64,000 nucleotides of DNA, from the NCBI RefSeq assembly GCF_000230995.2, contig NC_019973.1, forward strand, positions 2,432,001 through 2,496,000, written 5' to 3'. The DNA comes from Mesorhizobium australicum WSM2073 (lineage in GTDB: Bacteria > Pseudomonadota > Alphaproteobacteria > Rhizobiales > Rhizobiaceae). Positions within the stretch are counted from its first letter, which is position 1. Each line of letters opens with the position of its first letter. Shown here piece by piece: positions 49,137 to 58,407 of this stretch. Under the pieces are notes generated by a model that did not search any database, was not told where the DNA came from, and saw nothing but the letters and a program-made list of their open reading frames with translations. A program made the position numbers and the translations under genes.

Positions 49137-50156
49137 TTGACCCTGAAAGCCGCAGCTTTGCCGAACCCCACTATTTCCCCGGAACGGCCGGTCACGAATG
49201 ATCCCGTTCAAGGCGGCCGGCAGTTCGCTTTCCTGCTGGTCGACAAGTTTTCGATGTTCTCGCTGGCCGCCGCGATCGATACGTTCCGGTCGGCGAACCG
49301 CCTGCTCGGTCGCGACTTCTACGGCTGGACAACTGTGTCGGCCGATGGTGACCCGGTGATGGCTTCCAACGGCCTGCCGCTCAAGATCGACTACGCCGTC
49401 GCCGACCTGCCGCCGGTCGATATTCTCTTCGTCTCGGTCGGCTTGACGACAGAATTTCCGGGCAAGAGCAAGGTTCTGGCCGCCTTGCGCAGCTGGGGCC
49501 GGCGCGGCAACGCGCTTGGTGCCTTGTCGGTCGGATCCTACCTGCTGGCCGAGGCCGGCCAGCTCGAAGGCTATCGCTGCACCATCCATTGGGAAAACCG
49601 CGCCGGCTTCGTCGAGCGCTTTCCCGACATCAACTGCACGGGCAACGTCTTCGAGATCGACCGCAAACGCTACACCTGCGCCGGCGGCACCACCTCGATC
49701 GATCTGATGCTGGAGATCGTGCGTGGCGATTTCGGCTCCAACCTCGCCAATGGCGTCGCCAACCAGTTCCAGCACGAGCGCATCCGCTCCGCTGGAGACC
49801 GCCAGCGCGTCGGGCCGGAGCGTGACCTCACCGGCAAGTCGGAGAAGTTGCGACGCATCGTCGAATTGATGGCCGACCATCTCGACGAGCCGCTGTCGGC
49901 GGTACAGCTCGCCAAGTCGGCGGGCCTCTCGGTGCGCCAGGTGGAGCGGCTGTTTCTGCGCCATCTCAACGTCACGCCGGGGCGCTACTACATGCGGCTG
50001 CGGCTGGAGCGCGCGCGCGAATTGCTGCGCCAGACCAACATGCCGATCCTCGACGTGGCGATCGCGACCGGCTTCACCTCGCATTCCTATTTTGCCCAGA
50101 GCTATCGGCTGCAGTTTGGCCGCCCGCCCTCGGAAGAGCGCCGCACGACATACTGA
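49137..50156 (+). CDS. GlxA-family AraC-type transcriptional regulator
   Basis: This 339-residue regulator has an N-terminal DJ-1/PfpI (glutamine amidotransferase-like) domain (about 25-200; FAFLLVDKFSMFSLAAAIDTFRSANRLL, GALSVGSYLLAEAG) and a C-terminal AraC helix-turn-helix (about 235-335; LAKSAGLSVRQVERLFLRHLN, DVAIATGFTSHSYFAQSYRLQFG). Such proteins, for example ArgR and GbdR in Pseudomonas, sense small nitrogenous metabolites. The residue at the usual nucleophile position is Ser (LSVGSYLLA), so no enzymatic role is expected. The TTG start at 49137 is the only upstream candidate and is weak. Confidence 0.83.
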   Translation: MTLKAAALPNPTISPERPVTNDPVQGGRQFAFLLVDKFSMFSLAAAIDTFRSANRLLGRDFYGWTTVSADGDPVMASNGLPLKIDYAVADLPPVDILFVSVGLTTEFPGKSKVLAALRSWGRRGNALGALSVGSYLLAEAGQLEGYRCTIHWENRAGFVERFPDINCTGNVFEIDRKRYTCAGGTTSIDLMLEIVRGDFGSNLANGVANQFQHERIRSAGDRQRVGPERDLTGKSEKLRRIVELMADHLDEPLSAVQLAKSAGLSVRQVERLFLRHLNVTPGRYYMRLRLERARELLRQTNMPILDVAIATGFTSHSYFAQSYRLQFGRPPSEERRTTY

Positions 50157-50269
50157 ATTGGGTACGCACGGGCCCTATGCGAGCTATCGCTGATAGCGGT
50201 GGCTTGTGTCCCTGCACGCGCTCAAATAGCTTCGGCCAGCGGACGGGGTGGCTAACTCAGGAGATTTCG

Positions 50270-51928
50270 ATGGCGATACTTGCGCGGAGCGTCGCTGCGG
50301 CGATCCTCCTTTTGTCGACGACGACATTCGGCTTTGCCGCCAACAAGGTCATCATCATCCTCGACGCGTCGGGATCGATGTGGGCGCAGATCGACGGAAA
50401 GCCCAAGCTGGAAATCGCCCGCGAATCGCTGAGGACCGTGCTTCAATCGGTTCCCGCCGACGACGAGATCGGCTTCATGGCCTATGGCCATCGCGAAAAA
50501 GGCAGCTGCGACGACATCCAACTGATCGTGCCGCCCCAGGCGGGCTCGGCAAGCGCCATCTCGGCAGCCGCCGACAGCATGAAGTTCCTCGGCAAGACGC
50601 CGCTGACGGCAGCCGTCAAGCAGGCGGCCGAAGCGCTGAAATACACCGAGGACAAGGCAACTGTCGTTCTTATCACCGATGGGCTGGAAACGTGCGGCGG
50701 TGACCCTTGTGCGCTGGGCAAGGAACTCGAAGCCTCCGGCGTCGATTTCACCGCCGACGTCGTCGGCTTCGGCCTGACCGCCGACGAAGGTAAGCAGATT
50801 GCCTGCCTCGCCGACACTACCGGCGGCAAATACATCCAGGCTTCCGATGAGAAGGCGCTGCAGGAGGCGCTGGTCGAGACCGTCGCGGCACCGGCGCCCG
50901 AGCCAGCACCGGCCCCCGCTCCGGCACCAGCGCCCGAGCCGGCGAAGCCCGAGTTCAATTTCATGCCGACCGTGGTGCTGGCCGAGGGCGGCGATCCTGT
51001 CACCGACGGCAATGCCTGGGAAGTCTACAAGGCCAAATCGGACGGCACGCGCGGCGACAACGTCACCACCGAATACGGCGACTACAAAGCCAATCTGGAA
51101 CCGGGCGACTACATCGTCGTCGCGCGCGACGGTGAGGCCAAGACGGAGCAGAAGATCAAGATCGAGGCGGGCCAGGTCTACAAGCCGCTGTTCACCTTGA
51201 ATGCCGGCACACTCATCCTGCATCCACGTCCGAGGCAAGGTGCCGATGTGGCCAGCGGGGCGGCTGTCGTGATCGCCTATCCGGGCGTCGACAACCCTCC
51301 GACCTATTATGGAGACACGAAAGTCGTGTTGCCGGCCGGCGACGAGAAAGTGACCGTCACGATCGGACAGGGCGTGGTCACCGAAACGATCCTGCTTGCC
51401 GCGGGCAGGGTGATCGACAAGGACATCATCGTCGGCGTCGGCCATGTCGTTGCCAACGCATACTATGTGGCCGGCGGCGACAAGGCTGACGGTTCAGGCA
51501 CCGGCTTCAAGGTGCTCAAGGCCAAGAAGAAGATCGATGGCACCCGCGACGAGGTCACCTATGCCTATGGCCCCGACAGCAAGTTCGATCTACCGCCCGA
51601 TGACTATGTGCTGATCGCGACGGTCGATCTCGCCGTCGTGGAACAGCCTTTCAGCGTCAAGGTCGGCGAGTTCCAGGACCTCAAGGTCGCCATGAATGCC
51701 GGCGTGCTGGCAATCACGGCGCCTGGCACCTCCAAGATCGAGATCTTCGAGACGAAGAAGGACATCAATGGCAATCGCAAGTCGATCGGCTATGCCTATG
51801 ACGAGAAGTATCAGGCCGCGATAGCGGCCGGCGATTACGCCGTGGTTTCGGAGAAGACGGACAACAGCAAGAAGGAAGGCGCCGTGACCGTGAAGGCCGG
51901 AGAGCGGGTTGAACTGACGGTGCAATAA
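50270..51928 (+). CDS. Exported vWA-domain protein with beta-rich repeats
   Basis: This 552-residue protein has a signal peptide (SVAAAILLLSTTTFGFAA, residues 7-24), a von Willebrand A domain (about 25-205) with the MIDAS DASGSMW and TPLTAAV, and a Pro/Ala linker (about 207-225). The rest (about 230-552) holds three diverged copies of a beta-rich unit ending in GDY and then NAGxL or a valine-rich strand. It is probably a periplasmic metal-dependent adhesion protein; no partner such as MoxR is nearby. CAGGAGATTTCG precedes the ATG at 50270. Confidence 0.82.
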   Translation: MAILARSVAAAILLLSTTTFGFAANKVIIILDASGSMWAQIDGKPKLEIARESLRTVLQSVPADDEIGFMAYGHREKGSCDDIQLIVPPQAGSASAISAAADSMKFLGKTPLTAAVKQAAEALKYTEDKATVVLITDGLETCGGDPCALGKELEASGVDFTADVVGFGLTADEGKQIACLADTTGGKYIQASDEKALQEALVETVAAPAPEPAPAPAPAPAPEPAKPEFNFMPTVVLAEGGDPVTDGNAWEVYKAKSDGTRGDNVTTEYGDYKANLEPGDYIVVARDGEAKTEQKIKIEAGQVYKPLFTLNAGTLILHPRPRQGADVASGAAVVIAYPGVDNPPTYYGDTKVVLPAGDEKVTVTIGQGVVTETILLAAGRVIDKDIIVGVGHVVANAYYVAGGDKADGSGTGFKVLKAKKKIDGTRDEVTYAYGPDSKFDLPPDDYVLIATVDLAVVEQPFSVKVGEFQDLKVAMNAGVLAITAPGTSKIEIFETKKDINGNRKSIGYAYDEKYQAAIAAGDYAVVSEKTDNSKKEGAVTVKAGERVELTVQ

Positions 51929-51948
51929 GGATTGCGATTTCGACCGGC

Positions 51949-51977
51949 AAAAAGGGCGGCCACGAGCCGCCCTTTTT
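51949..51977. terminator. Bidirectional intrinsic terminator
   Basis: AAAAAGGGCGGC (51949-51960) pairs perfectly with GCCGCCCTTTTT (51966-51977) around the loop CACGA. The stem ends in A and T runs, so it can terminate both the vWA gene (rightward) and edd (leftward), which converge here. Confidence 0.9.
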
Positions 51978-51995
51978 CATGCCGGACAGAATGCG

Positions 51996-53819
51996 TCAGG
52001 CAGTGTCGAACGCGCTGGCGCCGTGATCGGCGCGGCCCACCAATTGGCGGAAGCCGGCGAACAACTCGCGTCCGAAGCCGAATTCATTGCCGATGAGATC
52101 GACTTCGGCTGTGCGGCGCAGCGCGAATTCGGTGCCTGGCACCAGCACTTCCAGCGTGCCGGCATCGGCGTCGAGGCGGATGATGTCGCCGTCATGGATC
52201 CGCGCGATCGGCCCGTCCTCGACCGCTTCCGGCGTCACATGGATTGCCGCCGGCACCTTGCCGGAGGCACCCGACATGCGCCCATCGGTGACCAGCGCCA
52301 CGCGCTGGCCGCGATCCTGCAGGATGCCGAGCACGGTGGTCAGCTTGTGCAGTTCCGGCATGCCGTTGGCCTTCGGACCCTGGAAGCGGATGACGGCGAT
52401 GAAGTCGCCGGTGAGTGTGCCCGCCTTGAAGGCGTCGTTCAGCCCCTGCTGGCTGTCGAACACCTTGGCCGGCGCTTCGATGATACGCCGCTCCGGTTTG
52501 ACGGCCGATGTCTTGATGACGGCGTGGCCGAGATTGCCCGCCAAAACCTTCAGGCCGCCCGTCGCCTGGAAGGCCTTGTTGAACGGCGCCAGCACCTTTT
52601 CGTCGCCGCTTGCGCGCGGCGAAGCCTCGCGCAGCACAGCGCCGTCGGCGCCGAGCTTTGCCTCGACCGCATAGGGCCGCAGGCCTTCGCCCCACACCGT
52701 CTGCACATCCTCGTGCAGGACGCCTTCGTCGAGCAGTTCGCGGATCAGGAAGCCGAGGCCGCCGGCTGCATGGAAATGATTCACGTCGGCAAGTCCGTTC
52801 GGATAGACCCGTGCCAACAGAGGCACCGCTTCCGAGAGGTCGGAAATATCCTGCCAGGTCAGCGCGATGCCGGCGGCGGCGGCCATGGCGATCAGGTGGA
52901 TGGTGTGGTTGGTCGAGCCGCCGGTGGCATGCAGGCCGACGACGCCATTGACGAACGAACGTTCGTCGATCATCCGCCCGACCGGCGTATAGGCGTTGCC
53001 GAGCGCGGTGATCGCCAGTGCCCGTTTCGTCGCTTCGCGGGTCAAGGCGTCGCGCAGGGGCGTGCCGGGGTTGACGAAGGACGCGCCCGGCGTGTGCAGG
53101 CCCATGATCTCCATCAGCATCTGGTTGGAGTTCGCCGTCCCGTAGAAGGTGCAGGTGCCCGGCCCGTGATACGACTTGGACTCGGCTTCCAGGAGTTCGG
53201 CGCGTCCTGCCTTGCCCTCGGCATAGAGCTGGCGGACCTTGGCCTTCTCATCGTTGGGCAGGCCTGTCGTCATCGGGCCGGCAGGAATGAACACCGCCGG
53301 CAGATGGCCGAAGGTTAGTGCGGCGATCACCAGACCCGGGACGATCTTGTCGCAGACGCCGAGATAGACGGCGGCGTCGAACATGTTGTGCGACAGGCCG
53401 ATCGCGGCTGCCATGGCGATCACGTCGCGCGAAAACAGCGACAGCTCCATGCCGGGCTGGCCTTGGGTCACGCCATCGCACATCGCCGGCACGCCGCCCG
53501 CGACCTGGGCGATGCCGCCCGCCTCGCGCGCGGCCTCCTTGATCAGGGCAGGGAAGGTCTCGAAGGGCTGATGCGCCGACAGCATGTCGTTGTAAGAGGT
53601 GATGATGCCGAGATTGGGCACCTTGTCTGCGCCTAGCGCCAGCTTTTCCGAGGGGCTGCAGACCGCAAAGCCATGGGCAAGGTTGCCGCAGGACAGCACC
53701 GACCGGTTGGCGGTCCGGTTCGACGCTTCGGCGATACGGCTGAGGTAGCGCTCCCGGCCCGCTTTGGAGCGCTGGCGTATCCGTTCGGTGATGACTTCGA
53801 TGTCTCGTCTTGCGGTCAT
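51996..53819 (-). CDS. edd: Phosphogluconate dehydratase
   Basis: This 607-residue iron-sulfur enzyme converts 6-phosphogluconate to KDPG, the first specific Entner-Doudoroff step. The length matches Edd. Cluster cysteines occur in [25 protein letters not shown] and [15 protein letters not shown], followed by [11 protein letters not shown] and [19 protein letters not shown]. It is last in the leftward zwf-pgl-edd set; eda is not in the window. The ATG at 53819 was chosen over a longer non-conserved frame. Confidence 0.95.
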   Translation of the reverse strand: MTARRDIEVITERIRQRSKAGRERYLSRIAEASNRTANRSVLSCGNLAHGFAVCSPSEKLALGADKVPNLGIITSYNDMLSAHQPFETFPALIKEAAREAGGIAQVAGGVPAMCDGVTQGQPGMELSLFSRDVIAMAAAIGLSHNMFDAAVYLGVCDKIVPGLVIAALTFGHLPAVFIPAGPMTTGLPNDEKAKVRQLYAEGKAGRAELLEAESKSYHGPGTCTFYGTANSNQMLMEIMGLHTPGASFVNPGTPLRDALTREATKRALAITALGNAYTPVGRMIDERSFVNGVVGLHATGGSTNHTIHLIAMAAAAGIALTWQDISDLSEAVPLLARVYPNGLADVNHFHAAGGLGFLIRELLDEGVLHEDVQTVWGEGLRPYAVEAKLGADGAVLREASPRASGDEKVLAPFNKAFQATGGLKVLAGNLGHAVIKTSAVKPERRIIEAPAKVFDSQQGLNDAFKAGTLTGDFIAVIRFQGPKANGMPELHKLTTVLGILQDRGQRVALVTDGRMSGASGKVPAAIHVTPEAVEDGPIARIHDGDIIRLDADAGTLEVLVPGTEFALRRTAEVDLIGNEFGFGRELFAGFRQLVGRADHGASAFDTA

Positions 53820-53892
53820 GGGATCAGGTCCTTTCAGGCGAGGTCCCGGAAACATCCTCCCGCCGTTGCCGGGACCACTTGTAAACTTGAAA

Positions 53893-54609
53893 TCAGGGCG
53901 CCCAGAAAACCTCCACGGGCTTGGGCGATGCGTCGAGCACGGCACGGATCGGCTTTCGCGGCCCGGACGCGGCCGCGCCGTCGAAGGCGGTGCGCTTGTC
54001 CTCGCCCTCGATGTGCAGCGCGATGAAACCGGCGTCGATGATCCGCGCCAGGGTCAGGGTCAGCCGAGGCTCACCCGCACTTACGGCGTGAACCGGCAGG
54101 ATGATCCTGTCCGAGGCGGGGTCGAGCAGCTTCGGCAGATCGTCGGCGTCGGGAAAGAAGGAGGCGGTATGGCCGTCAGGCCCCATGCCGAGGATCACGA
54201 CATCGAGCGGCCAGGGCAGGGATCGCAGGGCCGCATCGTCGGATGCCGCGGCATCCTCGATGCCGACCGCCTCGTGGTAGAGCGGAACGAAGCGGGCCGC
54301 CTTGGCCGCGTTCTGCAGCAGGTTGGCGGCAACCAGCCCGGCATTGGATCGCGGCGAGGAGGCCGGCACGAAACGTTCGTCGACCAGCGTCACGATCACC
54401 TTATCCCAGGCGATCGGCGCCGCGGAGAGCGCGGCAAAGAACTTTGCCGGTGTCGTGCCGCCGGAGACCGCCAGCAGTGCCGTGCCGCGCCCGGCGATCG
54501 CCTTGGTCAGGGTATCGGCGACGCGGCCAGCCAGCGCCGAGGCCAGTTGCGGACGGTCGGGAAAAGCGTTCCAGTTGTAGCTGGCGCTGTTCAATTGCTC
54601 TCGTGCCAT
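53893..54609 (-). CDS. pgl: 6-phosphogluconolactonase
   Basis: This 238-residue DevB-type lactonase has [34 protein letters not shown] and the catalytic-site [13 protein letters not shown]. It hydrolyses 6-phosphogluconolactone between Zwf and Edd. Its start overlaps the zwf 3' end by 19 bases (54591-54609), giving translational coupling. Confidence 0.94.
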   Translation of the reverse strand: MAREQLNSASYNWNAFPDRPQLASALAGRVADTLTKAIAGRGTALLAVSGGTTPAKFFAALSAAPIAWDKVIVTLVDERFVPASSPRSNAGLVAANLLQNAAKAARFVPLYHEAVGIEDAAASDDAALRSLPWPLDVVILGMGPDGHTASFFPDADDLPKLLDPASDRIILPVHAVSAGEPRLTLTLARIIDAGFIALHIEGEDKRTAFDGAAASGPRKPIRAVLDASPKPVEVFWAP

Positions 54610-56063
54610 GTCCGCCCGTCACGTTCGATCAGTGCTATCGAGGCCGACGGCCCCCATGTGCCTGCCGTATAGCCCTGCGCTTCCTGCTTGGCGCCTTCCC
54701 AGGCATTCTGGATCGGGTCGATCCACTTCCAGGCGGCTTCCACCTCGTCGCGGCGCATGAACAGCGTCTGGTTGCCGCGGATGACATCCATGATCAGCCG
54801 TTCATAGGCGTCGGGCGCGCGGCCGTCGAAAGACTGCGCGAAACTCATGTCGAGCGAGATCTGGCGCAGCCGCATGCCGCCAGGGCCTGGGTCCTTGATC
54901 ATGATGAACTGCTTGACGCCTTCGTCCGGCTGCAGCCGGATGACCAGCTGGTTGGCAAAGATCGGCCCCGCGCCGCTGTCGCCGAAAATCGAGTGCGGGA
55001 TCGGCTTGAACTCGATGACGATTTCCGAAACCCGGGTCGCCAGCCGCTTTCCGGTCCTGAGGTAGAATGGAACGCCGGCCCAGCGCCAGGTGCCGATCTC
55101 GGCCTTGATGGCGACGAAGGTCTCGGTGTTGCTGTCCTTGCCGAGTTCCTCGACATAGCCTTTCACCGGTCCCCCGGCCGACGCACCGGCGCGGTACTGG
55201 CCGCGCACGGTGTGCTTCGGCGCCTCGTTGCCGTTGATGCGCTTCAGCGCCCGCAGCACCTTGAGCTTCTCGTCGCGCACCGCGTCGGCGTCCATCGACG
55301 AGGGCGCTTCCATGGCGACCAGGCAAAGCAGCTGCAGCATGTGGTTCTGCACCATGTCGCGCAGCGCACCGGCCTTGTCGTAGTAGGTGACGCGGTCTTC
55401 CAGGCCCACGGTCTCGGCGACGGTGATCTGCACGTGGTCGATGTGGGCGGAATTCCACAGCGGCTCGTACAGCGCATTGGCAAAGCGCAGCGCCATCAGG
55501 TTCTGCACCGTCTCTTTGCCGAGATAGTGATCGATGCGGAAAATCTGGCTTTCGTGGAAGTCGTCGCCGACCAGGTCGTTGAGCGCCTGCGCTGAGGCAA
55601 GATCGCGGCCGATCGGCTTCTCCAGCACGATGCGCGAATTCGGCGTGATCAGATTGTGCTCTTTGAGCTTGTGCGAGATGTCGCCGAACAGCGCCGGCGC
55701 CACGGCCAGGTAAAAGGCGCGGATGTGGTCACTTTCGCCGATCGCCTTTTTCAGCTTGTCGAAGCCGGCGCCGCTCGTTGCATCGGCCGGGACGTAGGAA
55801 AGCCGGGCGAGGAAGGTCTTCAACTCCTTGGCATCGATATCGGCCGGCTTGACATGGTCCGAAATCGCCTGCTTGGCGAAAGCCTGGAACTCCTCGTCGC
55901 TCATTTTCGAGCGCGACGTGCCGATGATGCGCGTCGGCTCGGAGAATTGATGGTCGCGCTGGCGATAGTAGAGCGACGGCAGCAGCTTGCGTTCCGACAG
56001 GTCGCCGGTACCACCGAAAATGATGAAGTCGAAAGGGTCGACGGGGATAATCTGGCTGGTCAT
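54591..56063 (-). CDS. zwf: Glucose-6-phosphate 1-dehydrogenase
   Basis: This 490-residue enzyme oxidises glucose-6-phosphate with NAD(P)+. It has the N-terminal FIIFGGTGDLSERKLLPSLYYR, the substrate-binding RIDHYLGKETVQNLMALRFAN and the catalytic-domain VPFYLRTGKRLATR. The start at 56063 is the first gene of the zwf-pgl-edd operon, which feeds the Entner-Doudoroff pathway, the main glucose route in rhizobia. Confidence 0.96.
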   Translation of the reverse strand: MTSQIIPVDPFDFIIFGGTGDLSERKLLPSLYYRQRDHQFSEPTRIIGTSRSKMSDEEFQAFAKQAISDHVKPADIDAKELKTFLARLSYVPADATSGAGFDKLKKAIGESDHIRAFYLAVAPALFGDISHKLKEHNLITPNSRIVLEKPIGRDLASAQALNDLVGDDFHESQIFRIDHYLGKETVQNLMALRFANALYEPLWNSAHIDHVQITVAETVGLEDRVTYYDKAGALRDMVQNHMLQLLCLVAMEAPSSMDADAVRDEKLKVLRALKRINGNEAPKHTVRGQYRAGASAGGPVKGYVEELGKDSNTETFVAIKAEIGTWRWAGVPFYLRTGKRLATRVSEIVIEFKPIPHSIFGDSGAGPIFANQLVIRLQPDEGVKQFIMIKDPGPGGMRLRQISLDMSFAQSFDGRAPDAYERLIMDVIRGNQTLFMRRDEVEAAWKWIDPIQNAWEGAKQEAQGYTAGTWGPSASIALIERDGRTWHESN

Positions 56064-56369
56064 GGTCTGTCCGCTTTGACGCCGGTCGCAAGTACGCGGC
56101 TGATATATTCTAATCGATTTAAATTTTCCAGTGCCATGGTGTCACATCGAGGACCAACTGCTGGATTTTGCGTCGGTCCACGTGTGCGCTTGACACTGGC
56201 GCCGCCGGGAGGCTTGTCGGTGAACGAAGACTCCGGAAGCTTTCGCAGTTGCAGCATAGAACGTGAATGTGACGAAAGCTAAGGGAGAAATCGGCGCGCC
56301 ATCCTTGCGGCATCGATCGCATCGGTCGCCAGCCCTTGTGCAAGCTGTGCAGTGATATCGAGGAAGTCC
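56064..56369. promoter_or_regulatory. Divergent intergenic region upstream of zwf (306 bp)
   Basis: No gene is visible between zwf (leftward) and the SDR gene (rightward). An AT-rich block lies near the zwf start (GATATATTCTAATCG at 56101-56115, TTTAAATTTTCC at 56118-56129), which is the likely zwf promoter and operator area. A control site for an RpiR/HexR-like regulator is possible but I see no clear palindrome. Confidence 0.35.
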
Positions 56370-57131
56370 ATGAGCGGGAAAAGCATGCGTCTGGAAAACA
56401 AGGTCGCCATCATCACCGGTGCGGCATCGGGCTTCGGCGAAGGCATGGCCAAGCGCTTCGCGGAAGAGGGCGCCAGGGTCGTTGTCGCCGATCTCAACGC
56501 CAAGGGTGCGAAACGCGTCGCCGATGAGATCGGCGAGGCGGCAATCTGGACGCAGACTGACGTTTCGTTGCGCTCCGAGTTCGACGAGATGGTCTATGCC
56601 GCCAAAAGCGCCTTCGGCCGTGTCGACATCATGGTCAACAATGCCGGGTTCACCCATCGCAATGGCGACATGCTCAAGGTCGACGAGGAAACCTTCGACC
56701 TGATCACATCAGTCAACATGAAGGCGATCTATCACGCCGCCCTTGCGGTTGTGCCGATCATGGAGCGGCAAGGTGGCGGTGTCATCTTGACCACGGCGTC
56801 TACCGCAGGATTGCGGCCGCGGCCCGGCCTCACCTGGTACAATGCCTCGAAGGGTTGGGCGATCACCGCCACCAAGTCGATGGCGGTGGAACTCGCGCCC
56901 AGGAACATCCGCGTCAACTGCCTTTGCCCGGTCGCCGGTGAAACCGGCATGCTTGAAAAATTCATGGGCGCCGATACGCCCGAGATCCGCGAGGCATTCC
57001 GCGCCTCGATCCCGCTCGGGCGGCTGTCGACCCCGCTCGATATCGCCAACGCGGCTTTATGGCTGGCCTCGGACGAGGCCGCTTTCATAACCGGGGTCGC
57101 TCTGGAAGTCGATGGCGGGCGCTGCATCTGA
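56370..57131 (+). CDS. SDR family oxidoreductase (3-oxoacyl-ACP reductase-like)
   Basis: This 253-residue classical short-chain dehydrogenase has the cofactor motif TGAASGFGEG, NNAG, the active-site Ser in TTASTAG and YNASK with the catalytic Tyr and Lys, and the C-terminal FITGVALEVDGG. The Asp in VVVADLN after beta strand 2 suggests NAD+ preference. The ATG at 56370 has GAGGAAG upstream; an ATG at 56385 (MRLENK) is also plausible. The substrate is unknown. Confidence 0.87.
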   Translation: MSGKSMRLENKVAIITGAASGFGEGMAKRFAEEGARVVVADLNAKGAKRVADEIGEAAIWTQTDVSLRSEFDEMVYAAKSAFGRVDIMVNNAGFTHRNGDMLKVDEETFDLITSVNMKAIYHAALAVVPIMERQGGGVILTTASTAGLRPRPGLTWYNASKGWAITATKSMAVELAPRNIRVNCLCPVAGETGMLEKFMGADTPEIREAFRASIPLGRLSTPLDIANAALWLASDEAAFITGVALEVDGGRCI

Positions 57132-57150
57132 ACGCGGCGATCGTCGGATG

Positions 57151-58047
57151 TTACGTGCCGGGCTTGACGTAGCTCTTGTACACCCAGCCGTGCTTGCCGT
57201 TGTAGACGATCTCGCACCACTGCTTGCAGCCCATCAGTTGCACCGAGGTCCGGGCAGGGATCGTACCGATGGGGGTGGCCCCCTTCTTCGGAGCACTGCG
57301 CATGGTCACAGCCCTGAGAATACGGCCGTTGCCTGTCGCCGCCACCTTGCGCGGCTTCGCCTTGGCTGCGTTGTCCTCGCCTTGTGCATTCGCGGGTTTT
57401 TGGTCCGGTGCTTGCGGCTGCGTCTCCGGAATGGCGGCGGTCTGCGCGCCATCGGGATTGCTGCTATTGGCAGGCGGGCTCGGCGCGGCGACCTTGGCAA
57501 GCTCGTCGGTGGCATCGGTATCGGTAGACGATTGCGCGAACGCCGCCGCTGTTTTGTCAGGCGCCGGCTCGGGCTGCTTGGCTACCTGGCTGGGAGCCGC
57601 CGTTTGATCGGGATCAGTTGCCGCGGCAGCCTTCGGCTGCGCCCCTGTCCAGCGGGGATCATTGGCGGCAAGCGCTGGTATGTCCACCGCCGCCGCTGCC
57701 TTGGTCGGTGACACCTGGCTGGACTTGCGCTCCGCCTGCGGCGTCACGGCCGCCACCGTCACCGTCGTCCCCGAGGAGGGAACTTTCGTCGTCTTCACCG
57801 GAATGGTCGGAATGCTCTGCTCGGGACTGGCGGCTGCTTGCCTCTCGCCGGTCGGCAACGCCAGCCAGAGCGCCACTGCGGCAACGCCAAGCAGTGCCGC
57901 GGTGCCTATTGCCGCGATAACCAGGTGCGAGTTCGAACGGACTCCCTGCCAGAATGACGGGCGCATGTCATAGCCGAACTGCATGGCGAAGCGCCGACGT
58001 TCCGGAGCACCGAAACTGAAGGGCTCTCTCACTCTTGCCACCTCCAT
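57151..58047 (-). CDS. Membrane-anchored SH3b-domain protein
   Basis: This 298-residue protein has a short cytoplasmic N-terminus, one membrane helix (residues 41-64, HLVIAAIGTAALLGVAAVALWLAL), a long Ala/Pro/Thr-rich linker (about 65-230) and a C-terminal bacterial SH3 domain (about 236-296; VTMRSAPKKGATPIGTIPARTSVQLM, WCEIVYNGKHGWVYKSYV). SH3b domains often bind peptidoglycan, so it may tether the inner membrane to the wall. Rhizobial genomes commonly carry such SH3 proteins with unknown roles. Confidence 0.8.
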   Translation of the reverse strand: MEVARVREPFSFGAPERRRFAMQFGYDMRPSFWQGVRSNSHLVIAAIGTAALLGVAAVALWLALPTGERQAAASPEQSIPTIPVKTTKVPSSGTTVTVAAVTPQAERKSSQVSPTKAAAAVDIPALAANDPRWTGAQPKAAAATDPDQTAAPSQVAKQPEPAPDKTAAAFAQSSTDTDATDELAKVAAPSPPANSSNPDGAQTAAIPETQPQAPDQKPANAQGEDNAAKAKPRKVAATGNGRILRAVTMRSAPKKGATPIGTIPARTSVQLMGCKQWCEIVYNGKHGWVYKSYVKPGT

Positions 58048-58407
58048 AAGCGGGCCGGTGTTCTTTCGATCAAATATCGCAAGTCACGCGTTCGATCAGC
58101 ATCGGTCCCAAAACGCGGGCGGGCCCGCAACAATCCCCGAACAATCGCCCAGATGCGGACCTTTCGCCCGCGATTGTGGCGTCAGTACGCCATTACCAAG
58201 GATTCTGCGCTTTTGCCCGCAATTCCGCAATGTGTCGCCCGGGCAACAAATATTACATGAATATTACAATATTACATGAGTTCGTGATCGCAGGGATAGC
58301 GGCGATCCAATCCCAGCCTAAGCACGTCGCGTTGGAAAAGACCCCACGACGCACTTGGATCTTGTTTTGTGCATGTCGTTCTCCCAAAGGTCACTTTGCG
58401 CGACGCA
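58048..58407. other. Gene-free stretch with AT-rich direct repeats (360 bp)
   Basis: No gene is supported between the SH3 protein start and the oxidase stop. ATATTACATGA occurs at 58250-58260 and 58269-58279 with ATATTACA at 58261-58268 between them, a markedly AT-rich block in a GC-rich region. It lies about 200 bp upstream of the SH3 gene and may belong to its promoter. Confidence 0.4.
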
